Positions 1-4,947 of a stretch of 8,517 nucleotides of DNA are shown piece after piece. A program made the translations under genes and the position numbers. The notes under the pieces are model-generated. The model was not told the DNA's origin, made no database searches, and saw only the letters and a list, made by a program, of their open reading frames with translations. Position 1 is the stretch's first letter. Every line of letters begins with the position of its first letter. Source of the DNA: an uncultured bacterium (GTDB lineage: Bacteria > Verrucomicrobiota > Kiritimatiellia > CAIKKV01); assembly GCA_903828035.1 (NCBI GenBank), contig CAIKKV010000321.1:1-8517 (forward strand), given 5' to 3'.

Positions 1-899
1 CCGCTACCCCGCAGAACGGTCTTCCAGGGGGTCCGGCAATCGACCGCCACTTCCTCCACAATGGCATGCCCCATGCCGGCAATGCCCACCGTGCCGCCGG
101 CATTCAAGCGGGCGGCCACGGCCTCGGCGGTGCGGGTCACCTGGGCCTGGATGCGGGGCGACCTGCAGTCCGCCACCAGGGCCCCCACCCGCTTCAGGTA
201 GGCTTCCGCCAGCTCGCCGGCGGGCACCGCCTTGTCGCACGGCAGCAGGGCGGCCCTGCCCCCGGGCGTCTGGAACGGGCGGTTGTACTCCTTGGCTCCG
301 GGAATGCCCACGCTGTAGAGAATGGCGGGAAAGCAGCCCTTGCGAGACAGGGCGGCGCCGTATTCGCAGCACCACAGCCACCCCAGCGTGATGTTGGCCA
401 TGATGTTGACCCGCCCGTATTCGCGGGAGGGCGACGGCGCGCCGTTATCGATGAAGAAATCGCACGGCAAATCGGCGGGCTTGCCTGCCGCCGAGGCGAA
501 GACCGTGACGATCCAGCCGTTGGTCCGGTAGGCCTGCAGCCGCGCCGGGAGATCGGCATCCTGCTCCTCCCAGGAGCGGACCGCCACCAGCACCGAATCG
601 GGTTCCTGGCGCGGCTGCTTTCGGCGCTCATCCACGATCCAGGCGGAGGCCAGCCCGCCCGCGCGGCTGATCATCTCCGACGTGAAGGCTTTCTGCCCCT
701 GGCTGGGCATCGTCACCCAGGCATTGGTATGGGCCAGCTTGCTTTCCGCTCCCCGGCCGGCAGCCCGGAGGATCTCGGGAATCTGGCGGCGCATCAGGGG
801 GATCCGGTTCTCGAACGCCGCGAGCGCGGACGGAGCGTTGCTTTGGGCCATCACACCGGAGGCGGCCAGGCCAATCAACAGGCAAATCCACTTTTTCAT
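1..899 (-). CDS. Exported SIS-domain-like protein, partial (C-terminus outside window)
   Basis: The frame is open from an ATG at 899-897 to the window edge, giving 299 visible residues. Residues 1-18 form a classic Sec signal peptide: MKK, a hydrophobic core, then V-M-A before Q19. No cysteine follows the site, so it is not a lipoprotein. The mature part resembles sugar isomerase (SIS) folds. Around 74-84 is a SEMISRAGGLA segment, like the E-x-x-x-RAGGL signature of SIS proteins related to YckF/UPF0309. A second half begins near 228 with a helical stretch ending in NAGGTVGIAGMGH (266-278), the usual beta-strand/phosphosugar-binding turn of SIS domains. Residues 165-200 carry several cysteines (C177, C178, C189). 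SIS domains normally bind phosphosugars in the cytoplasm, so the signal peptide is unusual. Substrate and reaction are unknown. The Shine-Dalgarno is weak (AGAAAAG just before ATG). Long opposite-strand frames here are shadows. Confidence 0.8.
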   Translation of the reverse strand, partial: MKKWICLLIGLAASGVMAQSNAPSALAAFENRIPLMRRQIPEILRAAGRGAESKLAHTNAWVTMPSQGQKAFTSEMISRAGGLASAWIVDERRKQPRQEPDSVLVAVRSWEEQDADLPARLQAYRTNGWIVTVFASAAGKPADLPCDFFIDNGAPSPSREYGRVNIMANITLGWLWCCEYGAALSRKGCFPAILYSVGIPGAKEYNRPFQTPGGRAALLPCDKAVPAGELAEAYLKRVGALVADCRSPRIQAQVTRTAEAVAARLNAGGTVGIAGMGHAIVEEVAVDCRTPWKTVLRGS

Positions 900-925
900 C
901 TTTTCTAGGGTACCGGAGGTTGCCC

Positions 926-934
926 TCTATAACA
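926..934 (-). promoter_or_regulatory. Possible extended -10 element for the SIS-like gene
   Basis: Read on the minus strand the bases are TGTTATAGA, which fits TGn-TATAAT at 4 of 6 core positions. It lies 27 nt upstream of the ATG. I see no good -35 hexamer at the usual distance, so this would have to work as an extended -10 promoter. Weak support. Confidence 0.25.
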
Positions 935-964
935 AGTCGGATAAACCAGCCTGCTGCTAACGAG

Positions 965-982
965 CGGGACGAGGGCGTCCCG
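965..982. repeat. Perfect 7-bp-stem hairpin, GGGACG/CGTCCC type
   Basis: CGGGACG (965-971) pairs perfectly with CGTCCCG (976-982) around the loop AGGG. No T-tract follows on either strand and no gene ends here, so a terminator role is unlikely. From memory, hairpins of this GGGACGAGGGCGTCCC type recur between genes in Kiritimatiellota-like genomes. I treat it as one tile of the repeat mosaic. Confidence 0.6.
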
Positions 983-1011
983 TCTCCATTTAAGAAGGGG
1001 CTATTATCGGA

Positions 1012-1090
1012 AGCCCTCTCGCGCGCCTGCCCTGAGCGAAGTCGAAGAGCTGCCCGACGTGAGCGAAAGCGGCCAGGGCGCGCGAGGGCT
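1012..1090. repeat. Imperfect inverted repeat enclosing a CCTGAGCGAAG motif
   Basis: The left arm at 1012-1027 (AGCCCTCTCGCGCGCC) and the right arm at 1076-1090 (GGGCGCGCGAGGGCT) are complementary except for a 2-nt interruption. The 48-nt interior contains the CCTGCCCTGAGCGAAGTCG element. An alternative small hairpin, GGGCT (998-1002) with AGCCC (1012-1016), would compete for the left arm. Confidence 0.5.
1026..1049 (+). repeat. CCTGCCCTGAGC interspersed element, copy 1
   Basis: The core CCTGCCCTGAGC (1026-1037) is followed by GAAGTCGAAGAG. The same core recurs at 1256-1267, followed by a diverged tail. CCTGAGCGAAGTCGAAG-type elements are, from memory, widespread high-copy intergenic repeats in several bacterial lineages; no function is claimed. 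Confidence 0.5.
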
Positions 1091-1214
1091 CTCGGTTGTG
1101 GCGTTTCGGTCAGGCGGACCTGGCGATGCGATTTTGAGGCTCAGCCGGCTGACAGCAAGGCGGCGTGGCCTTCCGGGCCCGACGCCTCCATCCCGGCACC
1201 GGCATGTATTCTTG

Positions 1215-1243
1215 TTTGGAGTGCGGTGGCTTGACACCGCTTT
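1215..1243 (+). repeat. 29-bp inverted-repeat unit, left copy
   Basis: It begins TTTGGAGTGCGG and ends CACCGCTTT, with an internal hairpin of GCGGTG (1223-1228) and CACCGC (1235-1240) around GCTTGA. The reverse complement of 1358-1386 matches at 25 of 29 positions. The four differences fall in two dinucleotides at the inner end of the stem. Together the copies look like the ends of a 172-bp unit (1215-1386). Confidence 0.65.
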
Positions 1244-1255
1244 TCCCTGTCCCGG

Positions 1256-1276
1256 CCTGCCCTGAGCATGCCGAAG
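1256..1276 (+). repeat. CCTGCCCTGAGC interspersed element, copy 2
   Basis: This carries the same 12-nt core as 1026-1037, followed by ATGCCGAAG instead of GAAGTCGAAG. It lies inside the 172-bp unit bounded by the 29-bp inverted copies. Confidence 0.45.
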
Positions 1277-1277
1277 T

Positions 1278-1319
1278 GGCTTGACGGGCCATTCTTTCCA
1301 GCCTCCGGCGCGTCAAGCC
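1278..1319. repeat. 9-bp perfect inverted repeat
   Basis: GGCTTGACG (1278-1286) and CGTCAAGCC (1311-1319) are exact reverse complements with a 24-nt spacer. The GCTTGA core also forms the loop of the 29-bp unit at 1215-1243, so the tiles of this patch share sub-motifs. Confidence 0.5.
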
Positions 1320-1320
1320 G

Positions 1321-1347
1321 TTCATGGTGAACCATTCACGGTGAACC
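1321..1347. repeat. Tandem 13-mer TTCA(T/C)GGTGAACC
   Basis: TTCATGGTGAACC (1321-1333) and TTCACGGTGAACC (1335-1347) differ at one base and are separated by one base. Each is partly self-complementary (GTGAA/TTCAC), so the pair could form alternative small hairpins. Confidence 0.5.
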
Positions 1348-1357
1348 GCGCCGTTCC

Positions 1358-1386
1358 AAAGCGGCATCAAGCTTCCGCACTCCAAA
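1358..1386 (-). repeat. 29-bp inverted-repeat unit, right copy
   Basis: This is the inverted partner of 1215-1243 (25/29 identity on the opposite strand), ending CCGCACTCCAAA on the plus strand. The copies are separated by 114 nt without an ORF of interest. I see no clear target-site duplication outside them. Confidence 0.65.
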
Positions 1387-1400
1387 TCACGACCGCCAGA

Positions 1401-1448
1401 ATTACGAGCAAGAGTAGGATTAAGAGTAAGAGTACGATTAGGATGTAA
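1401..1448 (+). repeat. Degenerate hexamer array, block 1 (8 units)
   Basis: There are eight contiguous hexamers in strict 6-nt register with consensus A(T/G)TA(A/C/G)G. Examples are ATTACG, AGTAGG, ATTAAG, AGTAAG, AGTACG and ATTAGG; the second unit (AGCAAG) and the last (ATGTAA) are the least regular. The composition is purine-rich and AT-richer than the surroundings. The same hexamers recur at 4948-4983 (opposite strand) and 5033-5051. It lies just upstream of a candidate promoter for the PP-loop gene. Confidence 0.75.
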
Positions 1449-1461
1449 AGGCGTTCCACTC

Positions 1462-1490
1462 TTGCCTTCAAAGGCGGGGGGGGCTAGACT
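1462..1490 (+). promoter_or_regulatory. Candidate sigma-70-type promoter for the PP-loop enzyme/glycosyltransferase pair
   Basis: TTGCCT (1462-1467, 4/6 match to TTGACA) and TAGACT (1485-1490, 4/6 match to TATAAT) are separated by exactly 17 nt. The spacer contains a run of eight G (1476-1483). The expected start of transcription is near 1497-1498, only about 4-5 nt before the ATG. The message would therefore be leaderless or nearly so, consistent with no Shine-Dalgarno in front of the gene. Confidence 0.4.
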
Positions 1491-1501
1491 GGACGGCATC
1501 A

Positions 1502-2509
1502 ATGACCCCCGAACCGCCAACCCGCCCGATCCGCGCCATCGGCCTCCTCTCGGGGGGGCTCGACAGCCTGCTGGCCGCCCGGGTGGTCCGCGACCAGGGC
1601 GTCGAGGTGCTGGGCCTCTCCTTCGAAAGCCCCTTCTTCGGCTCCGCCCGCGCCAAGGTCGCCGCCGCCGCGGCCGGCATCCCCCTGCGGATCGTGGACT
1701 TCACGCCCGATATCATCGAGCTCGTGGAGCACCCCAAGCACGGCTTCGGCCAGGGGCTCAACCCCTGCATCGACTGCCATGCCCGCATGCTGCGGCGCGC
1801 GAACGAGATCCGCATCGCCGAGGGCTACGACTTCCTTTTCACCGGCGAGGTGCTCAACCAGCGGCCCATGTCCCAGACCTCCCGCACCCTGCGGATCGTC
1901 GCCCGTGAGGCCGGGGTCGAGGACGTGCTGGTGCGGCCCCTCTCGGCCCAGACGCTTCCCGAGAGCGAGGTCGAAAAGCGCGGCTGGCTGGACCGCTCCC
2001 GCCTGCTCAACATCCAGGGCCGCTCGCGCCGGGGCCACCGCGCCGTGGCCGACCGCTTCGGCCTCACCGAGCTCCCGAAAGTGAGCGGCGGCTGCTGCCT
2101 GGCCGAGCCCAACTTCTCCAACCGCCTGCGCGACCTGCGCCTGCACGGCACCCTTCACGACCTCGACGCCGTGCGCCTCCTTTTCCACGGGCGCCATTTC
2201 CGGCTGAACGACGACGTCAAGCTCATCGTCGGCCGCGACCAGGGCGACAACGAGGGCATTGAAAAACTCTCCCCCCGCGGCTACCTCTGCATCCACGCCA
2301 CGGAGGGGAACGGCCCCACCTGCCTGCTGAGCGCCACCGCGAACGAGGAGGAGCTGGCACTCGCCTGCGCCATCGTCGCGCGCTACATCAAGGCCTCGGC
2401 GCAGGGGCCGGTCCGCCTCACGGTGCGCATGCCCGACGGCTCCCGGCACGAGGAGATGACGGCCTCGCCGGTGGATGAGGCCGAGTTCCAGTCGAGGCGC
2501 ATCCTATGA
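1502..2509 (+). CDS. PP-loop ATP pyrophosphatase, tRNA thiolation type (MnmA/ThiI-like) with NFACT-like C-terminal domain
   Basis: The protein has 335 residues. S17-G-G-L-D-S22 is the PP-loop that binds ATP and adenylates the target base. N87-P-C89-I-D-C92 and G-G-C198-C199-L match the conserved cysteine sites of MnmA/ThiI-related thiolases. The fuller pattern (NPCIDCHARM, TGEVLNQRPMSQ at 114-125, SGGC-x-L-x-x-P-x-F-S-x-RLRDL) matches a family often annotated in Geobacter- or Desulfovibrio-type genomes as a ThiI-like or 2-thiouridylase-like protein. Residues about 210-335 (GRHFRL, LIVGRDQGDN) look like the NFACT-type RNA-binding domain found at the end of that family. Likely role: cytoplasmic sulfur transfer to a tRNA base; the exact nucleoside is not certain. 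The 1502 ATG is the only possible start, since no ATG, GTG or TTG lies in frame before the stop at 1439-1441. Its stop overlaps the next start (ATGA). Confidence 0.88.
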   Translation: MTPEPPTRPIRAIGLLSGGLDSLLAARVVRDQGVEVLGLSFESPFFGSARAKVAAAAAGIPLRIVDFTPDIIELVEHPKHGFGQGLNPCIDCHARMLRRANEIRIAEGYDFLFTGEVLNQRPMSQTSRTLRIVAREAGVEDVLVRPLSAQTLPESEVEKRGWLDRSRLLNIQGRSRRGHRAVADRFGLTELPKVSGGCCLAEPNFSNRLRDLRLHGTLHDLDAVRLLFHGRHFRLNDDVKLIVGRDQGDNEGIEKLSPRGYLCIHATEGNGPTCLLSATANEEELALACAIVARYIKASAQGPVRLTVRMPDGSRHEEMTASPVDEAEFQSRRIL

Positions 2510-3711
2510 AGGTCCTCTTCGTCACCCGCGCCCTGCCCCACTCCCGCGTCTACAGCGGCCTGATCATCATCCACCACCGCATCCGCCTGCTCGCCGAGCG
2601 CGGCTACCAGATCGGGCTCGCCTCCTTCTGCGACCCCGGCGAGGCCGCCGGCATGGAGGAGATGCGGGGCCTGGTGACGGAGCTGGAGACCCTGCCGACG
2701 CCCCCGCCCCTCTCCGACCGGGAGAAAATCATCTCCCATCTCTTCGGCCCGGTGCCCTCTCCCCTTTACCAGATGAGCGATCCGCGCATGGGCGAGCTGG
2801 TGGGCCGCATGATCAACCGGACGCACTACGACGTGGTGATCGCGGAGTTCACGGACATGGGCCAGTACCTGTTCTGGAACGTCCACCTGCCCGCCGTTCG
2901 CCGCATCATCTCGGTCCACAGCTGCGCCTCCTCGGCCTTCCAGAAAGCCGTCCAGATCGAGCCGCGCTCCGCCGCCAGCCTCTGGAAACGGCTGGCCCTG
3001 CCCCGCCTGCGCCGGTACGAGATGGCGATGTACCGAAGCGCCGACATGGTGCTGACCCTCGCCGAAGAGGAGCGCCAGGCCATCCTGAAGATGGACCCCA
3101 ACATCCGGATCGAGGTGTCGCCCTACGGCGTGGACACGCAGCGGTTCAGCCCGGCGGCCGATGACGAGGCCGACCGCGAGGAAAGCATCGTTTTCACGGC
3201 CTACTACAAGGACGAGCCCAACCGGGACGCCGTCCTCTGGTTCTGCCACACGATCTGGCCCAAGCTGCGGCGGCTCTATCCCGCCCTGAAGTTCTATGTC
3301 GTCGGAAGCAGCCCGCCCCCCGAGATCCAGGATCTGGCCCGGCGCGACCCGGGCATCATCGTGACCGGGGAAGTGACGGATGTGGCCCCCTACCTGGCCC
3401 GGAGCCGGATCTACGTCTGCCCCATGCGCATGGGGACCGGCTTCCGGGGCAAGATCCTGCAGGCCATGGCCGCCGGCCTTCCCGTGGTGGCCACCACCCG
3501 GTCCGCCGAAGGGCTGCCCCTGGAGCCGGGCTACAACATCATGCTGGCCGACACCCCGCATGTCATGCTGGAGAACATCAGCCTGCTGCTCACCGACCGG
3601 ATACTGCGCAAGCGGCTGGCCGACCGGGCCATGGCCATGGTGCGGCAGCGCTTCACCTGGGCGCGCTGCGTCGACACCCTGGAAAACGCGATCCGCGAAG
3701 TGGTGCCCTGA
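2506..3711 (+). CDS. GT-B glycosyltransferase (GT4-like, Glyco_trans_1 type)
   Basis: The 401-residue cytoplasmic enzyme probably transfers a sugar from a nucleotide-sugar donor to a surface glycan or glycolipid; acceptor unknown. The N-terminal acceptor half starts MKVLFVTRALPH and includes DVVIAEFTDMGQYL near 109-122. The C-terminal donor half begins near F230 (FTAYYKDEPNRDAVLWF), continues with FYVVGSSPP and IIVTGEVTDVAPYL, and reaches the donor loop at 306-331 (G310-T-G-F-R-G-K-I-L-Q319-A-M-A-A-G-L-P-V-V). The position usually held by the acidic residue in K-x-L-E-A-M-A is Gln here (Q319). Length and layout are normal for the family. The start overlaps the upstream stop by 4 bp, and a GAGG at 2494-2497, 8 nt before the ATG, can serve as ribosome site, so coupled translation is expected. 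There is no signal peptide or membrane segment. Confidence 0.9.
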   Translation: MKVLFVTRALPHSRVYSGLIIIHHRIRLLAERGYQIGLASFCDPGEAAGMEEMRGLVTELETLPTPPPLSDREKIISHLFGPVPSPLYQMSDPRMGELVGRMINRTHYDVVIAEFTDMGQYLFWNVHLPAVRRIISVHSCASSAFQKAVQIEPRSAASLWKRLALPRLRRYEMAMYRSADMVLTLAEEERQAILKMDPNIRIEVSPYGVDTQRFSPAADDEADREESIVFTAYYKDEPNRDAVLWFCHTIWPKLRRLYPALKFYVVGSSPPPEIQDLARRDPGIIVTGEVTDVAPYLARSRIYVCPMRMGTGFRGKILQAMAAGLPVVATTRSAEGLPLEPGYNIMLADTPHVMLENISLLLTDRILRKRLADRAMAMVRQRFTWARCVDTLENAIREVVP

Positions 3712-3714
3712 CGT

Positions 3715-4326
3715 TCAGCGGCCGGGCGCGCCAATCAGCAGGCCCGCCGGGATCACGGCATCCTGCCGCACCGTCTCCGCTCCGCGGAACGTGGCGACCT
3801 TCACCTCCACCCGAGCGGCCGGAGGCAGCGCTCCGCCGCGCCCAGTGGTCCATTCGGGCACCCATTCCTTTTTGCCCCCGTCATAGACGAGGATCGTCAG
3901 CGCCATCACTCCCTCGAGGCGGAATCGCCCGGTCGTGACCTCGCCCGACGCCAGCTCCGGCCGCGCCTCGCGCACAAGCCCGGGGCGCCCGGCCGCATCC
4001 CTCTCCAATCGCCAGGCGACGCGCAGGACGCGGAAGCGGCTGAGCGGAACGCCGGCCTCGTCGGGCGGCGCGGTGGTGACCAGGCTGAGCTCGGAGCCGT
4101 CCGCTCCGGACGCCAGGCGGAAGTAGGGCGACTCCCCCTGCCCGGGAATCAGGCTGCCGGCCAGATCCAGGATCAACGCGTCCACCGCCTCCGTGGCCGG
4201 CTTCACGCGCGCCGCCCAGTCGGACTGCCGCTCGAAGGCCTGGCGCGCGCCGGTGACGAGGGAAAACGCCAGCATGCCGATGAGGGACAGCAGCAGGACG
4301 CCGAGAAGCACCTCGAGAAGGGTCAT
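3715..4326 (-). CDS. GspJ-like type II secretion pseudopilin (mature part plus core ORF)
   Basis: The 203 residues from the only canonical ATG start MTLLEVLLGVLLLSLIGML, the type IV prepilin N-terminus: M+1, T, L, L, E+5, then a hydrophobic helix. The globular part follows GspJ: an AVDALILDL helix near 47-55, SELSLVTTAPP, a V-x-W-R-L-E-R strand pair ending in L-V-R-E, VMALTILVYDGGKKEWVPEW and a late L-P-P-A-A-R-V-E-V strand. GspJ is a minor pseudopilin at the tip of the type II secretion pseudopilus in the inner membrane and periplasm. No gspH, I or K is adjacent, so it may be a stand-alone minor pilin. The residue just before this ATG is a Gly preceded by two Arg, the prepilin peptidase site, so translation must begin further upstream (see 4327-4375). 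The stop is 3 bp from the convergent glycosyltransferase stop. Confidence 0.85.
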   Translation of the reverse strand: MTLLEVLLGVLLLSLIGMLAFSLVTGARQAFERQSDWAARVKPATEAVDALILDLAGSLIPGQGESPYFRLASGADGSELSLVTTAPPDEAGVPLSRFRVLRVAWRLERDAAGRPGLVREARPELASGEVTTGRFRLEGVMALTILVYDGGKKEWVPEWTTGRGGALPPAARVEVKVATFRGAETVRQDAVIPAGLLIGAPGR

Positions 4327-4375
4327 GCCGCGGCGGGCGGCGGGGAGTTGGAAAGCCCGGTCGTTCAGGGATCAC
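4327..4375 (-). other. Probable prepilin leader of the GspJ-like protein; start codon unresolved
   Basis: In frame with the ATG at 4326, after the FHA gene's TGA (4374-4372), the codons read S-L-N-D-R-A-F-Q-L-P-A-A-R-R-G. The R-R-G before M-T-L-L-E is a textbook leader-peptidase site. No ATG, GTG or TTG exists in this stretch. The only near-cognate start is CTG at 4368-4366. GGTGATC lies upstream and overlaps the FHA stop; it is complementary to the 16S 3' end with Shine-Dalgarno-like spacing. Alternatively, a GTG at 4375-4373 overlapping the FHA stop (GTGA) would be the start if one base in the GC-rich run had been added in error; the leader would then read about MIPERPGFPTPRRRRG. I cannot tell which from the sequence. 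Confidence 0.6.
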
Positions 4376-4881
4376 CCGCGAAAGAAAAAGGCATACATGA
4401 ACAAGGCGCCAAGCCCGATGCAAGCCAGGGCTCCGAGAAGGATCAGCACCATCCAGAGGTTGCTGAAGTCGCGCCGGTGCCCGAAAGGCGAGGCGCTCTG
4501 GAAAGAGTTCGGGACGTGCTGCGCCGCGGGTTTCACCCCGACCGTGGGCGGCATGCGGGCGGCATCCTCCTTTTCGGGGGTGATCTCGGCCCAGGACGGA
4601 TCGTTGAACTCGAACTCGGCTTCGCCCGCCCCGATCACGTCGTGGTGCGCCAGCAGCGTTTCCCGGATGGGCGCCCCGTTCACCTGGGTGCCGTTGGTCG
4701 AGTCGAGGTCGCGGATGCGGAAACGGGCGCCCTCGCGCAAAATCACCAGATGATGCCCGGAAACGGAGGTGGAATCCACCGGAACTTCGTTCTCTGCACG
4801 GCGTCCGATCGTTGTAGCGTCTTTGTCCAGGTCGACACGGCGACCCGGGGAGGGGCCTTTCAGCTCCATCAGGAATGCCAT
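4372..4881 (-). CDS. FHA-domain protein with C-terminal membrane anchor
   Basis: From the chosen start the protein has 169 residues. Residues 1-95 form a forkhead-associated domain, which binds phosphothreonine peptides. Its signature residues are present: G26-R27, S41-G-H-H44, and S61-T-N-G64 followed by V67-N-G69. A Pro/Ser-containing linker (about 96-138) leads to one hydrophobic helix at about 142-166 and a short positive end (FFFRG). The FHA domain should therefore face the cytoplasm with a tail anchor in the inner membrane. It likely reads a Ser/Thr kinase signal, but no kinase is in the window. I start at the ATG at 4881 because GGAGG lies 4 nt before it. A longer version from 4893 adds only M-G-G-C, and those bases contain the Shine-Dalgarno itself; the predicted transcript also starts only about 6 nt before 4893. 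The downstream GspJ-like gene follows directly, so the two probably form an operon. Confidence 0.9.
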   Translation of the reverse strand: MAFLMELKGPSPGRRVDLDKDATTIGRRAENEVPVDSTSVSGHHLVILREGARFRIRDLDSTNGTQVNGAPIRETLLAHHDVIGAGEAEFEFNDPSWAEITPEKEDAARMPPTVGVKPAAQHVPNSFQSASPFGHRRDFSNLWMVLILLGALACIGLGALFMYAFFFRG

Positions 4882-4885
4882 ACAG

Positions 4886-4890
4886 CCTCC
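4886..4890 (-). promoter_or_regulatory. Shine-Dalgarno GGAGG deciding the FHA start
   Basis: Minus-strand GGAGG is followed by CTGT and then the ATG at 4881. Because the same bases would be codons 2-3 of the longer reading frame from 4893, this site favours the shorter protein. Confidence 0.7.
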
Positions 4891-4905
4891 CATGTGATTC
4901 GTCTC

Positions 4906-4934
4906 ATACTAAGGCTGATTCCAGGGCCTGTCAA
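4906..4934 (-). promoter_or_regulatory. Strong sigma-70-type promoter for FHA-gspJ pair
   Basis: On the minus strand a perfect TTGACA (4934-4929), a 17-nt spacer and TAGTAT (4911-4906, 4/6 match to TATAAT) form the best promoter in the window. Transcription should start near 4899, giving a short leader of about 18 nt that includes the GGAGG before the ATG at 4881. Confidence 0.65.
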
Positions 4935-4947
4935 TCCCGGCATCCCC

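Noticed and set aside
66..908. A 280-codon plus-strand frame across the left end
   Set aside because: It is opposite the signal-peptide-bearing SIS-like frame, which has sensible protein composition. The plus frame is rich in R, G, A and H with no motif.
965..982. Reading the 965-982 hairpin as a Rho-independent terminator
   Set aside because: There is no T-run on either side and no gene ends at this place.
1401..1448. Reading the hexamer arrays as a CRISPR array or a replication-origin repeat
   Set aside because: Units are 6 nt without spacers, so it is not CRISPR. No DnaA boxes or dnaA/dnaN genes are nearby to support an origin.
920..1520. Several short frames of 64-136 codons in the 600-bp gap
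   Set aside because: They translate palindromic and hexamer repeats, have no ribosome sites, and overlap on both strands. Hypothetical proteins predicted from such repeats are probably spurious.
2383..3561. A 392-codon minus-strand frame opposite the glycosyltransferase, and a 316-codon one at 1499-2449 opposite the PP-loop gene
   Set aside because: Both have shadow-type composition and no recognisable domain, and the plus-strand genes have clear motifs.
4881..4893. The longer FHA protein starting at 4893
   Set aside because: Its second and third codons are the GGAGG Shine-Dalgarno of the downstream ATG, and the predicted transcript starts only about 6 nt before it.
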